A program made the translations under genes and the position numbers. Positions 35,676-47,230 of a stretch of 64,000 nucleotides of DNA are shown here, piece by piece. The DNA is from Strigamia acuminata (lineage: Eukaryota > Arthropoda > Chilopoda > Geophilomorpha > Linotaeniidae): positions 27,885,118-27,949,117 of the forward strand of contig OX442314.1 in the NCBI GenBank assembly GCA_949358305.1, read 5' to 3'. The notes under the pieces were generated by a model. It made no database searches, had not been told where the DNA came from, and saw only the letters and a list, made by a program, of their open reading frames with translations. How positions within the stretch are numbered: position 1 is the stretch's first letter; each line of letters opens with the position of its first letter.

Positions 35676-38265
35676 ATTCAATTGCACCCCAAATGCAATA
35701 TCAACGCATTTTCGAACCACGCGGCGAAACAAAATAAATTTTTCGTCCGATCTCCCATAATGAAGTCGTCAGAAGAAAAACCAGCAGAGAAAAAACCTAA
35801 TTGAAAATTTCGCGCCTGGAATGGGGTATCTAACAAATAAACTGCTCATTTTTTTCTAATCAGATGAAGTTACCAACTTCACTCTCTCCCTCTTTTGTAC
35901 TACCCCTTAGGTCGTGAGGTGTCAATCAGATATTTATCCAGGTGGAAGCAAGGGTTGAACGAATTTTAATCTTTTTTTTTCTACAATTTTTTTTCTTTCT
36001 TTTAAAAAGTGCAGACAGTGGTTCCTTGAGTTTCTGCCTTCGAACAGACTTGTTTCGAGGGACCCACTGTCTCGAGAGCTTAAAAAAGAGAAAAAGGAGA
36101 ACGCAAGAGGAAAGAAGTAAAAAAAAAAAAAGTGGTGGAATGTTACACTCAATTGGTTTTTAAGCAACACCATCCCGCGTTCACCTCCGCTCCGCCCAGT
36201 GGCGGCTCAACCATTTCTCCTGCGACCGCCCACGCATTCCTTTACTGCGCTATGCCATTCCGCCTAATGACCGTCCGTCCACGCCCGACCTCCGGGCTGA
36301 ACGGAAAAGAGCGCACTCATCAATGAGCTAAACTTCCCTACAGCTAAAATAGAGAAAAATCTTCCAGATGGCATCACACATCATCTTTACAACGACCCTC
36401 TTTTGGCCCGGGTGCTCTTGCAACGTTTATTTGCAACAATTTTTAAGAAAAATAAGAAAATAACGATTTATCACTTCTTTTTATACAACTTGATAACATT
36501 TTTTTTACGTATCATTATTCGTTTTCATTCACGCTTCATCACGCCACTCGGCGTAATTGATTAAACAAAAATCTCAATCACTTGATAAACCGAGCAGAAC
36601 GACCGCACGAGTTTTCAAGTGCAATAAAAATCACGGCCGTCAAATATACAAACTCAATTAAACGGGACTAATTGGGTCGATTTTGTTCGTACGATTGGGT
36701 TTTCACACGTTAAGAAAATATGGAAAACACAACTGGGAAGAGGGAGAGAAGTCCCCACCATTTTGTGGGGCCCTTCCTGCACCCCAGATTCAAATACCCC
36801 CATTCTTGAAAATTTGTATGTCTTCAAAAACAACTTTTTTAAAAATCCCTTTCTTATTCTGGGATTCCAGAGCCCCTGAAAATCACAACAACGAAATAAC
36901 TCAATAGTCACCTGTTCGTAGCAAACATCCTCGCCCAATCCTGTCATTGTAAAAAATAAAAGCAAAATTAATTCAAAATCGAATTATTTCTCCCAATAAT
37001 ATATTTTTTTTATACCACCTCATTCATCTCGTGCAAATGACCTTCCCCAATCAAAAATTTCTCTATCCCGGTCAACGGAGCACAATATGCAAATTAAAAT
37101 CCTTTCTAAACTGACTCAACGTGCTCAAAAACCGGTTATTCGGGGCAAGAAAATCGGCCCGAAAATCAACAGTTGCAACTCCACACAAGGGTGGTTGGCA
37201 TTGGCACCGATCGTCGACAAAACAGACGAAATTCCCAGTCTGCAACACTCGACAAAATTCCGCGAACACATCCAAGAATCTTATTCATCCCAAAACATCT
37301 TTTTTCATCCCTTTTTTGCCCAACAAACCCGGTTGAATCGGTTGATGCCCTCACGGACACTCGGTATTTACCTGCACGCTACGCATCAACACGGCGACAC
37401 TTCGGCCGCGGAAAAAAAAACAAAAAAAAACCTTCAGAAATCGACACGTGGGACGTTGAGAACCGAGATCGTCTCGCATGGAAATTGCACATCGAAAATA
37501 TTTATTTTTTTCCTCCACACTTTCCTCAACTTACCCATAATTCCTCAGTGGTCACTTTGCAAATACGGGTTGGCACTAAAGATGGCTCCTGACACGGCCT
37601 TCTTGTGCAGGGGCGTTGATATTTCCAAACTCGTGACAGCCGTAAGGGACGGCTATCGATTTGCTCGTCTGACGCATGCGCGATCAATCGACCCGCACTA
37701 CTCGAGAGATTTCTTGCCGTCCCCCTCCTTCTTTCTATGATTCCGCCATCAGCGTTCGTCATCTCCAACTGTGGACTGGTCATCTTAAGTTTGATTACTG
37801 CCTTTTCCTCGACGGACCCCCTCGAGTTGGGTTTTTTTTTTTTTTTATTCACAAGACGGCGCTGATTTTTGCATATATTTGGCTCGACGGGCAATTCCCG
37901 ACAACAGATGATGCCCATGAGTAAGGCCATGTGGCGTCCCAAATTATCCCTCATCCATAGCAAAGTATCCGACAAAATGACCCTCACTTAGCCACAAATT
38001 GGCTGCTGTGAACCAGCGTTACATAGTGCAACCCTGGGGCTTTTTTTGGTGGTTTTTTTTTTTGGGGTTTGAATTAATCTCACGTGTCCTAAATTAAGTG
38101 CGACCAAACTCAATTTAAACTAGCAATTAGTTATGAGATAGATTACAAACAGATGGCGAGGTAATGAGAGTGGGTTTATTTGTGAATGGCGTTTAAATTG
38201 CTTAAATTAATGAATAAGTATTTTAAAAAATACAAAGTCAAGTGGAACTTCTCTGCAAAGCATTT
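35676..38265. other. Non-coding region, CpG-rich in its second half
   Basis: No gene supported. Overlapping open frames on both strands at 37.09-37.99 kb (up to 217 codons on + and 153 on -) have no domain, signal or codon structure I can recognise. They lie in a GC-rich block that probably lacks stops by composition. Confidence 0.4.
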
Positions 38266-38269
38266 TTTT

Positions 38270-39090
38270 GTCTAATATTCAAATTAACATGCAAGAAATT
38301 GGTTATTTCCTGAAATAAACTGCATAAACTTTGAAAGTCTGCATACAAATTGATTATTTTCTACAATAAACTGCAAAAGCTTTGAAAATCTGCACGAAAT
38401 TGGTTATTTTCTGCAATAAACTGCAAAAACTTTAAAAATCTGCATAAAAATTGGTATTTTTCTGCAATAAACTGCAAAAGCTTTGAAAATCTGCACGAAA
38501 TTGGTTATTTTCTACAATAAACTGCAAAAACTTTAAAAAATCTGCATAAAAATTAGTATTTTTCTGCAGTAAAAACCGCAAAAACATTGAAAATCTGCAT
38601 ACAAATTGATTATTTTCTGCAATAAACTGCAAAAGCTTTAAAAATCTGCACGAAATTGGTTATTTTCTGCAATAAACTGCAAAACCTTTAAAAATCTACA
38701 TAAAAATTGGTATTTTTCTGCAGTAAAAACCGCAAAACATTGAAAATCTGCATACAAATTGATTATTTTCTGCAATAAACTGCAAAAGCTTTGAAAATCT
38801 GCACGAAATTGGTTATTTTCTGCAATAAACTGCAAAAACTTTAAAAATCTGCATAAAAATTGGTATTTTTCTGCAGTAAAAACCGCAAAAACCATTGAAA
38901 ATCTGCATACAAATTGATTATTTTCTGCAATAAACTGCAAAAACTTTGAAAATCTGCACGAAATTGGTTAATTTACAAAGCAAAACTTTCAAAAACTTTG
39001 AAAATCTGCATAAAATAGGTATTTTTCTGCAGTAAAAAAAACCGCAAAAACTTTAAAAATCTGCATCAAGTTTGTAATTTTCTGCATTAA
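38270..39090 (+). repeat. Tandem repeat of about 51 bp with a trimeric higher-order pattern
   Basis: Units end in TTTGAAAATCTGCA or TTTAAAAATCTGCA. Three variants alternate in a fixed order: CACGAAATTGGTTATTTTCT, CATAAAAATTGGTATTTTTC (often followed by GCAGTAAAAACCGC) and CATACAAATTGATTATTTTC. About 15-16 units give five or so trimers of about 155 bases. Reverse-strand open frames across it are repeat artefacts. Confidence 0.85.
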
Positions 39091-40555
39091 ACACATCGAT
39101 TTTAATTCTACTCGAAAATGATTATTTTGTACGGAATAAACTAAAACAAAAAAATTTTTTTAGTAAAAATAATTTAATTCAAATAAATAAATAAAATTGC
39201 ACTTATTTCCATTGTATAAAACACATATCTACACAAACACTTCCAACCTACTTCTTCCACACACAGACCCACGAGCAATAACCATCTCTCAAAAATAGAG
39301 GCTGCAATGCAATTGATGGTGAATCATCCACCGGAAGTCATTTATTGCCTAATTGCAGTAAAAGAGCGAATTATAACGATTCTGTGATGCAATCATCAAA
39401 CAGCACGCTTCTAATGGCAATTAACAACGCCCGTAATTAAAAAATAATTCAGCACTTAATTAAAACTACACGATTTTAAAACTCATCTCCAAAAAAGAAA
39501 AAAGAAAAAAAAGAAAAAACCTCAAAACTAAATTTAGACGTACAATAACTTGACAAGCCGAACACATTTGAAAAACTCGAGTCAGGGCCGTCAGGGGGGT
39601 GAATTTAAATAGCCAAAAAATAACCAAATCATCGTGGGGTTCGCTCACAAGTGGGTGGAGTCAGCGAAACGCATCCAAGCGCGGTGGATTTAGCCAAAGA
39701 GCAAAACAGAAATGTCGGGACAGCGACTAATGACTTCGACTAAGTGCGGACATGGACCAAGTTCAATTAATAATTGGCTCATGTTGCTTCTCCTGACAGC
39801 AATAAGTTTAATGTAGCGTGAATTTAAGCCTCGATGTAAACATATTCGTGTATATTCAATGTCTTTACACATTTTTTTTATTATTCTTTATCCAAAAAAA
39901 TTTAAAATTTAAAATTTAAAAAAAAAAAAAAATTATTCGCGGAGGGAATTTTCAAAGCCCCATGTGGCGCCGAACGTCGTTGACAGTATGCAATTAAAAC
40001 ATCATTACGCAAAGCGAAAAAAGAAAATAATAATAATTGGACGCGTGTGTTTTTGGATATCGGTGGTTCTGTGAAGCGCATCCGCTAATTAACTCTTATA
40101 ACACGTTTAAGATAAATAAAAAAAGATTGTGTTTAACTTGTCCTCAAGGGCGCACGTTCATTAGCCGCGAATAAATCACTAACAAGTAAGTTTTGAGGCG
40201 CAAAATAAAAAGCGTGTGAGATTTGAAGAAGTGAGACGTGAAAGCAGAGCGCCGTTTCCCGCGCGGTGCGTGTTCCGTCAAGCGTGGCGAAATGGCGTCG
40301 TCTCCCGCGCCCCGGTCCCGACACGCGGCCATGCCCCGCGTGCGGAAACCATTCGTCCTTGTTGCCAACTCGATGCCCCATATGCCACACATGTCTCCTG
40401 CATTTTTAATCGACCTGCATTTGATCGCGCCGGCTTCAAACCAAGTGTCAAATCATTTGCTTTGTGTCCATCAATTGGATAATCGAGGATATCGACAGCA
40501 AAATAAATATAAATTCTCCACGAATCAAGTTATATAAATACTACGAAGTCTCATA
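39091..40555. other. Non-coding interval with CpG-rich block at 40.13-40.50 kb
   Basis: No gene supported. The block 40.13-40.50 kb is rich in CpG, with overlapping 82-99-codon frames on both strands and no motif. A/T homopolymers occur around 39.88-39.94 kb. Confidence 0.4.
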
Positions 40556-40559
40556 TTTA

Positions 40560-40713
40560 GACCCCGGATATTTATGCAAAATAAAATTCGTTTTACGCAC
40601 ATAAAATATGCACTAAAAATTCAATTTTATGCAAAATAAAAAAAATTATTCAAGTAAAATCATTTTTATTGAATAAAAATAATTCTTATGCATTTCTGAA
40701 TTTATCCGGAGCT
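40560..40713 (+). repeat. Dispersed MITE-like repeat, copy B
   Basis: It is the inverted counterpart of 24296-24527. It begins CCCCGGATATTTATGC, contains AATTCGTTTTACGCACATAA and TTTTTATTGAATAAAAAT, and ends ATGCATTTCTGAATTTATCC. A third partial copy starts at 2756. Confidence 0.55.
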
Positions 40714-43700
40714 GACATTGGGAATATTTAGTACGAATTCCTGACGAATCGGTTTTGTTTGGGTGCGAAACGAGCCCGTCGTTCGTCTATTTGTCGCTAA
40801 AATACGAGGAGTGGGTGCGATAAAAAGTGGTGCGGGGAATGTTAGGTTAAATGTGACTCCCACACATACACACAAGTCGCCTCGTTAGAAGGCGGCAATG
40901 GATTAGCTTCTTGTCATGGTGCACATGCCAACATCACCCATGCGTTGCCGAGAGGCGTCTTTTTCCCATCCATCGCCCCTTAGGGAATGTTTATGGACCG
41001 TCGAGGAGGTGGGGCAGTCGAGTGAATCTCATCAGTGGCACACTTCTCCTACTCAAACAACAAATCTCAATGGTGTCTGCGGTATAATACGGCGGCTTGT
41101 CCGAAGAGGCCTCTCGACCACATTCGCCCCCTTACGGCGTTATTCTGGGCTTTCCAGGGACTCGGAGGAGGAGACACAAGTCGTGCGTCATTATTGGAAT
41201 GAGGAAAAAGAGTGGGGGGGAGACGGGGAGGGGAATTGAGAGAGAGAGAAAGAGAGAGACAGAGGAATCTTTTTAACTTGTTTCTGCAGATGAAGCGATT
41301 GCCAGTTGATTCGATTAGTATATGCGCGTGCGCTCTTGTCATGAGCAGATCGGCCGATGAGGAGTAGTGTATGCAAGGAAAAGCTGTCGGAAAATTAATC
41401 GCCTAGTTTGTCACAAGTGCGACTGATTTTACGAGCGGGCGCCCCAAATAAAACATTAGAACAATGAATGACGACAGCGCCACTGCCGTTCTAATTGGTG
41501 TAATGGAATGAGTTGTGAGCGAAAGGGGTGGCGTGAAAAAAGGAGAAAAAAAGGGAATGGTGCAAGTGCAAGTCTCATTCTTCTGACCCAATGCGCCTCC
41601 CTTCTCCCCCCGACGTGCCGACTGACAAATCGAATTGCTGAATAGTGGGAGAAAGGAAGTGTTGTTGTTTGTTTGGTTTTGTGGGTTAAAGAGAGTGGGA
41701 AAACAAATTATTGTATTGTAAAGCGAAGATAAATAAATGAATGGGATTGTGTATACGTCTGGATTCACGAGAAAACACATAAAACTATACTACTGTCACT
41801 TTCACTATTTTGTGTTTTGACAAAAAAGTAAAGCCTGCAGCATCTTTCCGATACAAAATATGAATTTAGCATTAAATTCTGCCTTAGAAAATGCTAAAAC
41901 ATTTAAACCAATCATATATTGTAATTAATAAAAGTAATTTTTAGTTGTTTGTGTACAAATTGTTGCTGGACAAAAGTTTAGCACCACAAGTCAAAACCTA
42001 AACGTGATGGGTTTGGAACACCGAGCAATCGACTTGACTTTATGCTTAGAATCATTTTCCGGCTGAAATATCCACGTCAAAGACAGTTCATCATCTGCAA
42101 ATGGAAGCATAACAATCCTCCAATACATTTTTATAAGTATATTGGTCCATGATACCCTAAATTTAATGTTTTGGACCAATACCCACACGGGAAGCCATTA
42201 CACTATTACACTATTTGACCGTTCCCATACGATACAGATAAATTCATCGTACAAAAGAATTTGTATCTTTTTAAAACGTTTCTGTTTCTCCTAACGACGC
42301 ATTGAAAACTATATTTCCCCCACCATTAATTACACTTGAAAAGAGTTAAAATCTTGACTGAAGAACAAGCCCGAAAAAGCGCAACTCATCTCGATGACTC
42401 GCTCCACACAATCACTCAAGGTAACAGAAAGCGCTTTAGTCTTTCCGATTCACAGAAAACGTTGGTGGTTTCCGATGGCGGAGCGATTAGTGCTCAACTC
42501 ATCTCCGGGCTCCGTAATTACTCCTTCCGCGACTGCACCAGTCTTAGATGTAGCGTCGGCAAGCACAGGAAACGATTAGACCCGGAAAACCATTGCTCAT
42601 CTAGCCGAGTGCAAGAGGGGGCGTACGCATCAGCTTCCCAAGCCGCAGACCCAGATTACAAATGCGGGTATGGAGTGCCATAAAAAAAAAGAGGAAAAGG
42701 AAGGAGAGAACGAACGCTGCGAAGAAAATGAGAAAGATCCAAATTCGTGACTTGAAAAAAATTTTTTTTTTAGTTTGGGTCATTGAATCGAGGCGATGGG
42801 TCAGAGTGTAATGACAGGACGATTCTCATTAGGTCGATTCCCCGCTTCCTGGCCGAAGCATCCGTTTTCTGTCGGTAATTGCCGGACAGCCTTGTCAGTT
42901 AGCTGCTGTCAAATGCCTATTTAAAGCTAATTAGAAATTCAAAACAGCTGCTTCCTATTAAGACGCTTCTCCGTCTTAATTCGAGGCCAGAAAGCGCAGT
43001 GTCAACTTTGTCGCTATTATCAACTAGTTAAACTCGGGTGGATGCATGTCTTTTATTTCTCGGAGAAAAATCTTCTTGACCTCAATTTGCCAGGGCCAAT
43101 TTCAGGCCAGTCACTGTTTTATTCGAGAGGAGATTTTTCTTTTCTTTTCCGAGTGCGAACGCCGCTCTGCGCGCTGCCAGTTGACCTTTTCTCCTTTCGC
43201 GCTCTGATGCCGATGCCGAGTTCTATGTATCAGTGTATGAAATTTTTATTAGTTGCTGATCGATGTTCGAGTCGCCGCATACTCGCAACGAGGTCAAGGA
43301 AGCCATTACTTGTGTTGGGCAGTAAAGATCCAACACATTAGTTGCACGCTCTCGCTCGTCTGGTGACTTTAGACTGACCACCGAAGAGGTTGTGCACTTT
43401 TAAAGAGGAGGATTACACAAATTGTTATTGAATGGATAATAATAATCATTTGAGATGATTGCTCAGTTGGCTCTTCAAGTGCTTATATTTCTTATATCAG
43501 ATTTCTGCACGCACCAAATCAATCGCAGAATACTCAAATATGAAACACCGCAATTTTTAATTTATTTCCTTTAATACACGTTAGTGAATTGTCTTAGTTT
43601 GTCCGATGTGTCTCCCATTCAAATTATATTATTACTTAATTTACTTTTTGGAAAATATATTTTTCAGCCATGTGGGAAATTATAAATCGGTGTGTAATTT

Positions 43701-45700
43701 CAGTAATTATATCCTATTTTTTTTTGTTCACCGATTTCTGAGTTTTCCGAGTAAAATTATGTGAAAATATTTGTACGATTTTTTTTTTCTTTGAAAAGTG
43801 GGAAATGAATAATTTTGAATTTTATGTATTCATGTGCAGCGCGTATATACAAGTTAATGACCAGTTGGAACAAAACGTGTGAGATGCTTGTAACGAGTAA
43901 GTTCAGGAGCAGGCCACTTGTGACATGGGAAGTAGAAATTATCTCGTCTAACGACAGACAACTTCTCGCTACATCATCATTAGAGTGGTTCAATCGTGCA
44001 ACAAGTTATGTAAATTACTCTTTCCAATTTTTTCCCCTTCTTTTTCATCAAATCAAATTATTGCAAAAAGGTCGACTCGTTTTGCCGTCTCAGCATTGGA
44101 AAATCCCACAAATGCCTTTTAAATCCAACTGCAAATTGATTTCCAAACGATATTATACGTATATCGTGGATAAAATATCCTTTTTCGTCTTGTGCCATCA
44201 ACAATTTTTGGGATTTAGTTGCATAAATTGCCACGGGGTGAACATCGCATTCCATATGTTTGAAGAATTGAAAATACACGAGTAAAAAACAAGATTGTAG
44301 AGCAATTTCACGAATGCTGACGGGTATGTATGAATAATGAGACAAGAAAGCGAATATAGAGATGAACTGGGTGGATGTCTCGGTTCGAGTTGGCAAAAAC
44401 AACCGGATTTGTCAATTATACATTTTTTTCTCGTTTAAAATGAATTGAAAAAAAAATAAAAACCGCTTTACATTTTAATTTTAATTTTAATTTTAATTTT
44501 CCTTTGTAAAAAATCAATTCGAATTGTTTCCTTCATCTTTTTAGCGTATCCATGACCAGAACGAACACCAAAAAAGCCATAAACCATCGTCAATAACCAC
44601 AACTAAACTCTATTCCGAAAAGTACTTGAAATACTCCTATTGGTTGAGAGATTCATAACACCAGTATAAATGCATTGAGAGAAATAGTTTTTACGATCCA
44701 GGTTTAATATTAACAAAATAAGTTAATAACTCGCAGTTGAGATGCTAAGTTAGGCTTATTCACCGTACAAAAACCCCAAAATTAAAAAAAAAAATGACCC
44801 GACAAATGAATTGTTTTAAAATGATATTTTAATAAAATTCTGCCACAACTTGTTTTTATAATAACAATAAGTTTGATAACTATACAGAGCGTTTTTATCT
44901 TCTATTGATGCGTCGTAAAAATGTCTCTTTATCGCTCCACGATAAAAACAAGTAGCCAAAGGGTTGCTGCTTAGTCTACTTTTTCCACACGAACAATAAT
45001 TAATGAGCTGATAGAAACACATCACAACTTTCCTCCTCATCCTTTACTTGGCACATAAATCATCACATTTCCTGTCTCTAACTGTGTATCGAAACTTTTC
45101 CGTGTCCATCGAGTTCAAAGTTCTTACAAACTCGTCAACCATTTACACATGACGTCATTTCATCCCCCACCCCCTTCGGCCGACCACAATCGATGTCCAC
45201 ATAAATCTTTTTCGATAGCCGCAAGAGGGTGCTGGCATTTACACTCGATCATGTTCGAGGAACCAGCAATAAAAAAAAAATAAAAGAAGAAGAAGAAAAA
45301 AAAAATATATATATATACATGTATAAAGGAAAGAAGAAAGATTTTTGGTCAAGTACCGAATAAAAGCATCAAGAGAGGTCATGACCGGTCACGAACGAGC
45401 TTACCTCAATTGACAAACGTCAAAATAAAAAAGATATGTGTAATTAAACGTTGAAATATATAATTTAAAAACTACTTCGGGGCGAAATTCTATTTAAAAA
45501 AAATTTTAAAAAAATTAAAAAATCGAGTCCATTTGTAATGAAAAACGAGTTAAAAACTGATTTTATTAATTAATCTTCAACTGACCCGTGTAAAAGTCAG
45601 CGGAGATGATTTTAGGAACGACTGAGACTGACTAGAAACACGCGGGGGGTGGATGGGCAAAAGTGTGACCGATACAAAGCGCGAAAGAAAAGCAGCGCGC
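40714..45700. other. Non-coding region downstream of Gbx, no gene supported
   Basis: CpG-rich, low-repeat blocks at 40.75-41.80, 42.25-43.45 and 45.04-45.25 kb alternate with AT-rich DNA. A GA-rich microsatellite lies at 41.24-41.27 kb. An open frame at 43815-44285 (+, 156 codons) has no start context, domain or signal I recognise and is probably chance. A perfect CRE (TGACGTCA) lies at 45151-45158. Confidence 0.4.
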
Positions 45701-45706
45701 ACACTA

Positions 45707-47230
45707 CTACGTCCGTCCCAGGACCTTTTCGAGTTGCTGGTGTTGACTTCGGATGGCGAACCGGTTCACATGAACGGGGATTGGGACCACGATTTTCGGG
45801 GCCATCGGGTTGGTCGTGGGTGTTCGTCCGCCGGCCACACCGGCTTTGACTCGTTTCCACTTTGCCCGTCGATTCTGGAACCAGATCTTGACCTGCACTT
45901 CGCTCAGCTTGAGCGAGTGCGCGATCTGCGACCGCTCCGTGAGCGACAAGTATTTTTTGGAATGGAACTCTTTTTCCAGTTCGAGTAACTGTTCACTGGT
46001 GAATGCGGTGCGTCGGCGCCGGCTTTTGCCGCCCATGCTCGGGGTCCGCGAGGGTGCCGACGGGTCTCCGCTGATTCGAGAGTCGTCTCGCATGTTCTCG
46101 TCGTCCGACTGGCAGCCGGGGGATCCCACTTCGGACCTCGACAAGGGGGGCGAACGAGTTTCGATGCGGCTGCCGTTGCTCGCATCACTGCCCGACACTA
46201 CAAATAAAACAGCGCAAATTCAGACTTTTTCAACACAAAATATTACAACTTTTGGACATTCGGCGAGTTTATATCGACAAATAGCACAAATTCCGACTCC
46301 CGGAGCCTCGAAATCAACTTTTTTCGATGCAGTACCCATTTGGACATTCGTTTCCGGCGTTAATTAAGTGCGGGTGCCGCCAAACCTCCGTTGTTTATCC
46401 CGAGTAAACTTTTGCCAATCGATTACCCGCACAACAGCTGTCACCAGAGGGCAAACGACACGCAAATCATTCTTTTGAAGTGCAACATCTGCTCAAAGGG
46501 TTAACTGCCTGGCCATCCGACTTGCAGATTACGCAATCTTAATGACGTCATTTGAGGTAAATCGAGCGTTAATAACTCGTCATTTACAACGTCCATCGAC
46601 GGACCCATAGGGTCGTAACCCACCCAATTTCCAGCAACGCATGTGCATCTAATGGGCACCGACAGGGAGTGCCGACCCATCCCCTCCCATGGGCACCCCG
46701 GACCGACAATGCCCGCGTTCGGGCAGCGAGTGCCATCATTAAAGACTATAAATCACGCCGCGTTCGACAAGCACGACGTGATATCCCATGGAACCCCTAC
46801 CGGGGAAGAAAGGGAAGAAAGGGTCGGGACATTCAATTAACAACCCCGTCCCATTTCAGGCCTAATTCCCCCCAAACAAACCCCGAAAAACGCGAGGAAA
46901 AAACCCGGCGAACAAACCTGACAAATCCTGCGGCTGCGGCGACGGTTCCCGCACGGGCGACGGCGACCTGCGCGGAGAAGCCGCCCGGGATCGCGGCTCG
47001 AGCGGCAGCGACGTGGGTGTGAGCGCCAGCTGCGATAAGGCCGGGTGGAAGAGCAGACCGGGGCTCCCGGACGCGGCGAACGGCGGGTGCACGGGCCGCG
47101 GCAGCAGCATGTAGCCATTGTAGAGGAACGGCAGCGGCAGCGGCGAGCTCGCGGCCGACGAGTACGGCGCCGTGATGGGACTCGACATGAGGGAGTCGAT
47201 CGAGAAGGGTGCGAACGCCGGTCGTTGCAT
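45707..47230 (-). CDS. unpg: Gbx/unplugged homeobox transcription factor
   Basis: Two exons, 47230-46918 and 46197-45707, joined in phase 1, give 267 residues. The start [18 protein letters not shown] matches the N-terminus typical of Gbx/unplugged proteins. It includes an engrailed-homology-1-like F-S-I-D-S-L motif that in this family recruits Groucho corepressors. The homeodomain (about residues 163-222) reads [20 protein letters not shown], then [20 protein letters not shown], then [20 protein letters not shown], diagnostic of Gbx. It acts in the nucleus in patterning of the nervous system (established for the family). The 720-base intron has a GTTTGT donor and falls between the Pro-rich N-terminal part and the homeobox exon, as in other Gbx genes. 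The protein is shorter than vertebrate Gbx and fly unplugged, mostly in the linker. The call is very secure; whether the first exon is complete is slightly less so. Confidence 0.95.
46543..46550. promoter_or_regulatory. Perfect CRE palindrome in the Gbx intron
   Basis: TGACGTCA, the CREB/ATF consensus, lies in the single intron of the homeobox gene, 12 bases after a TTACGCAA C/EBP-like word. Function is inferred from the motif only. Confidence 0.35.

Noticed and set aside
35309-35804. Three overlapping plus-strand frames and one minus frame over 99-142 codons
   Set aside because: They translate a 20-bp minisatellite whose unit lacks stops; all frames are open at once.
37087-37987. 217-codon plus frame and 153-codon minus frame
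   Set aside because: Overlapping opposite frames in GC-rich DNA with no domain, signal peptide or supporting splice structure.
38432-38940. Minus-strand frames of 66 and 100 codons
   Set aside because: Products of the 51-bp tandem repeat, with no start context or homology.
43815-44285. 156-codon plus frame
   Set aside because: No recognisable domain or family motif, overlapped by an equally featureless reverse frame.
45649-46367. Plus-strand frames of up to 185 codons over the homeobox exon
   Set aside because: Shadows of the highly constrained minus-strand homeobox sequence.
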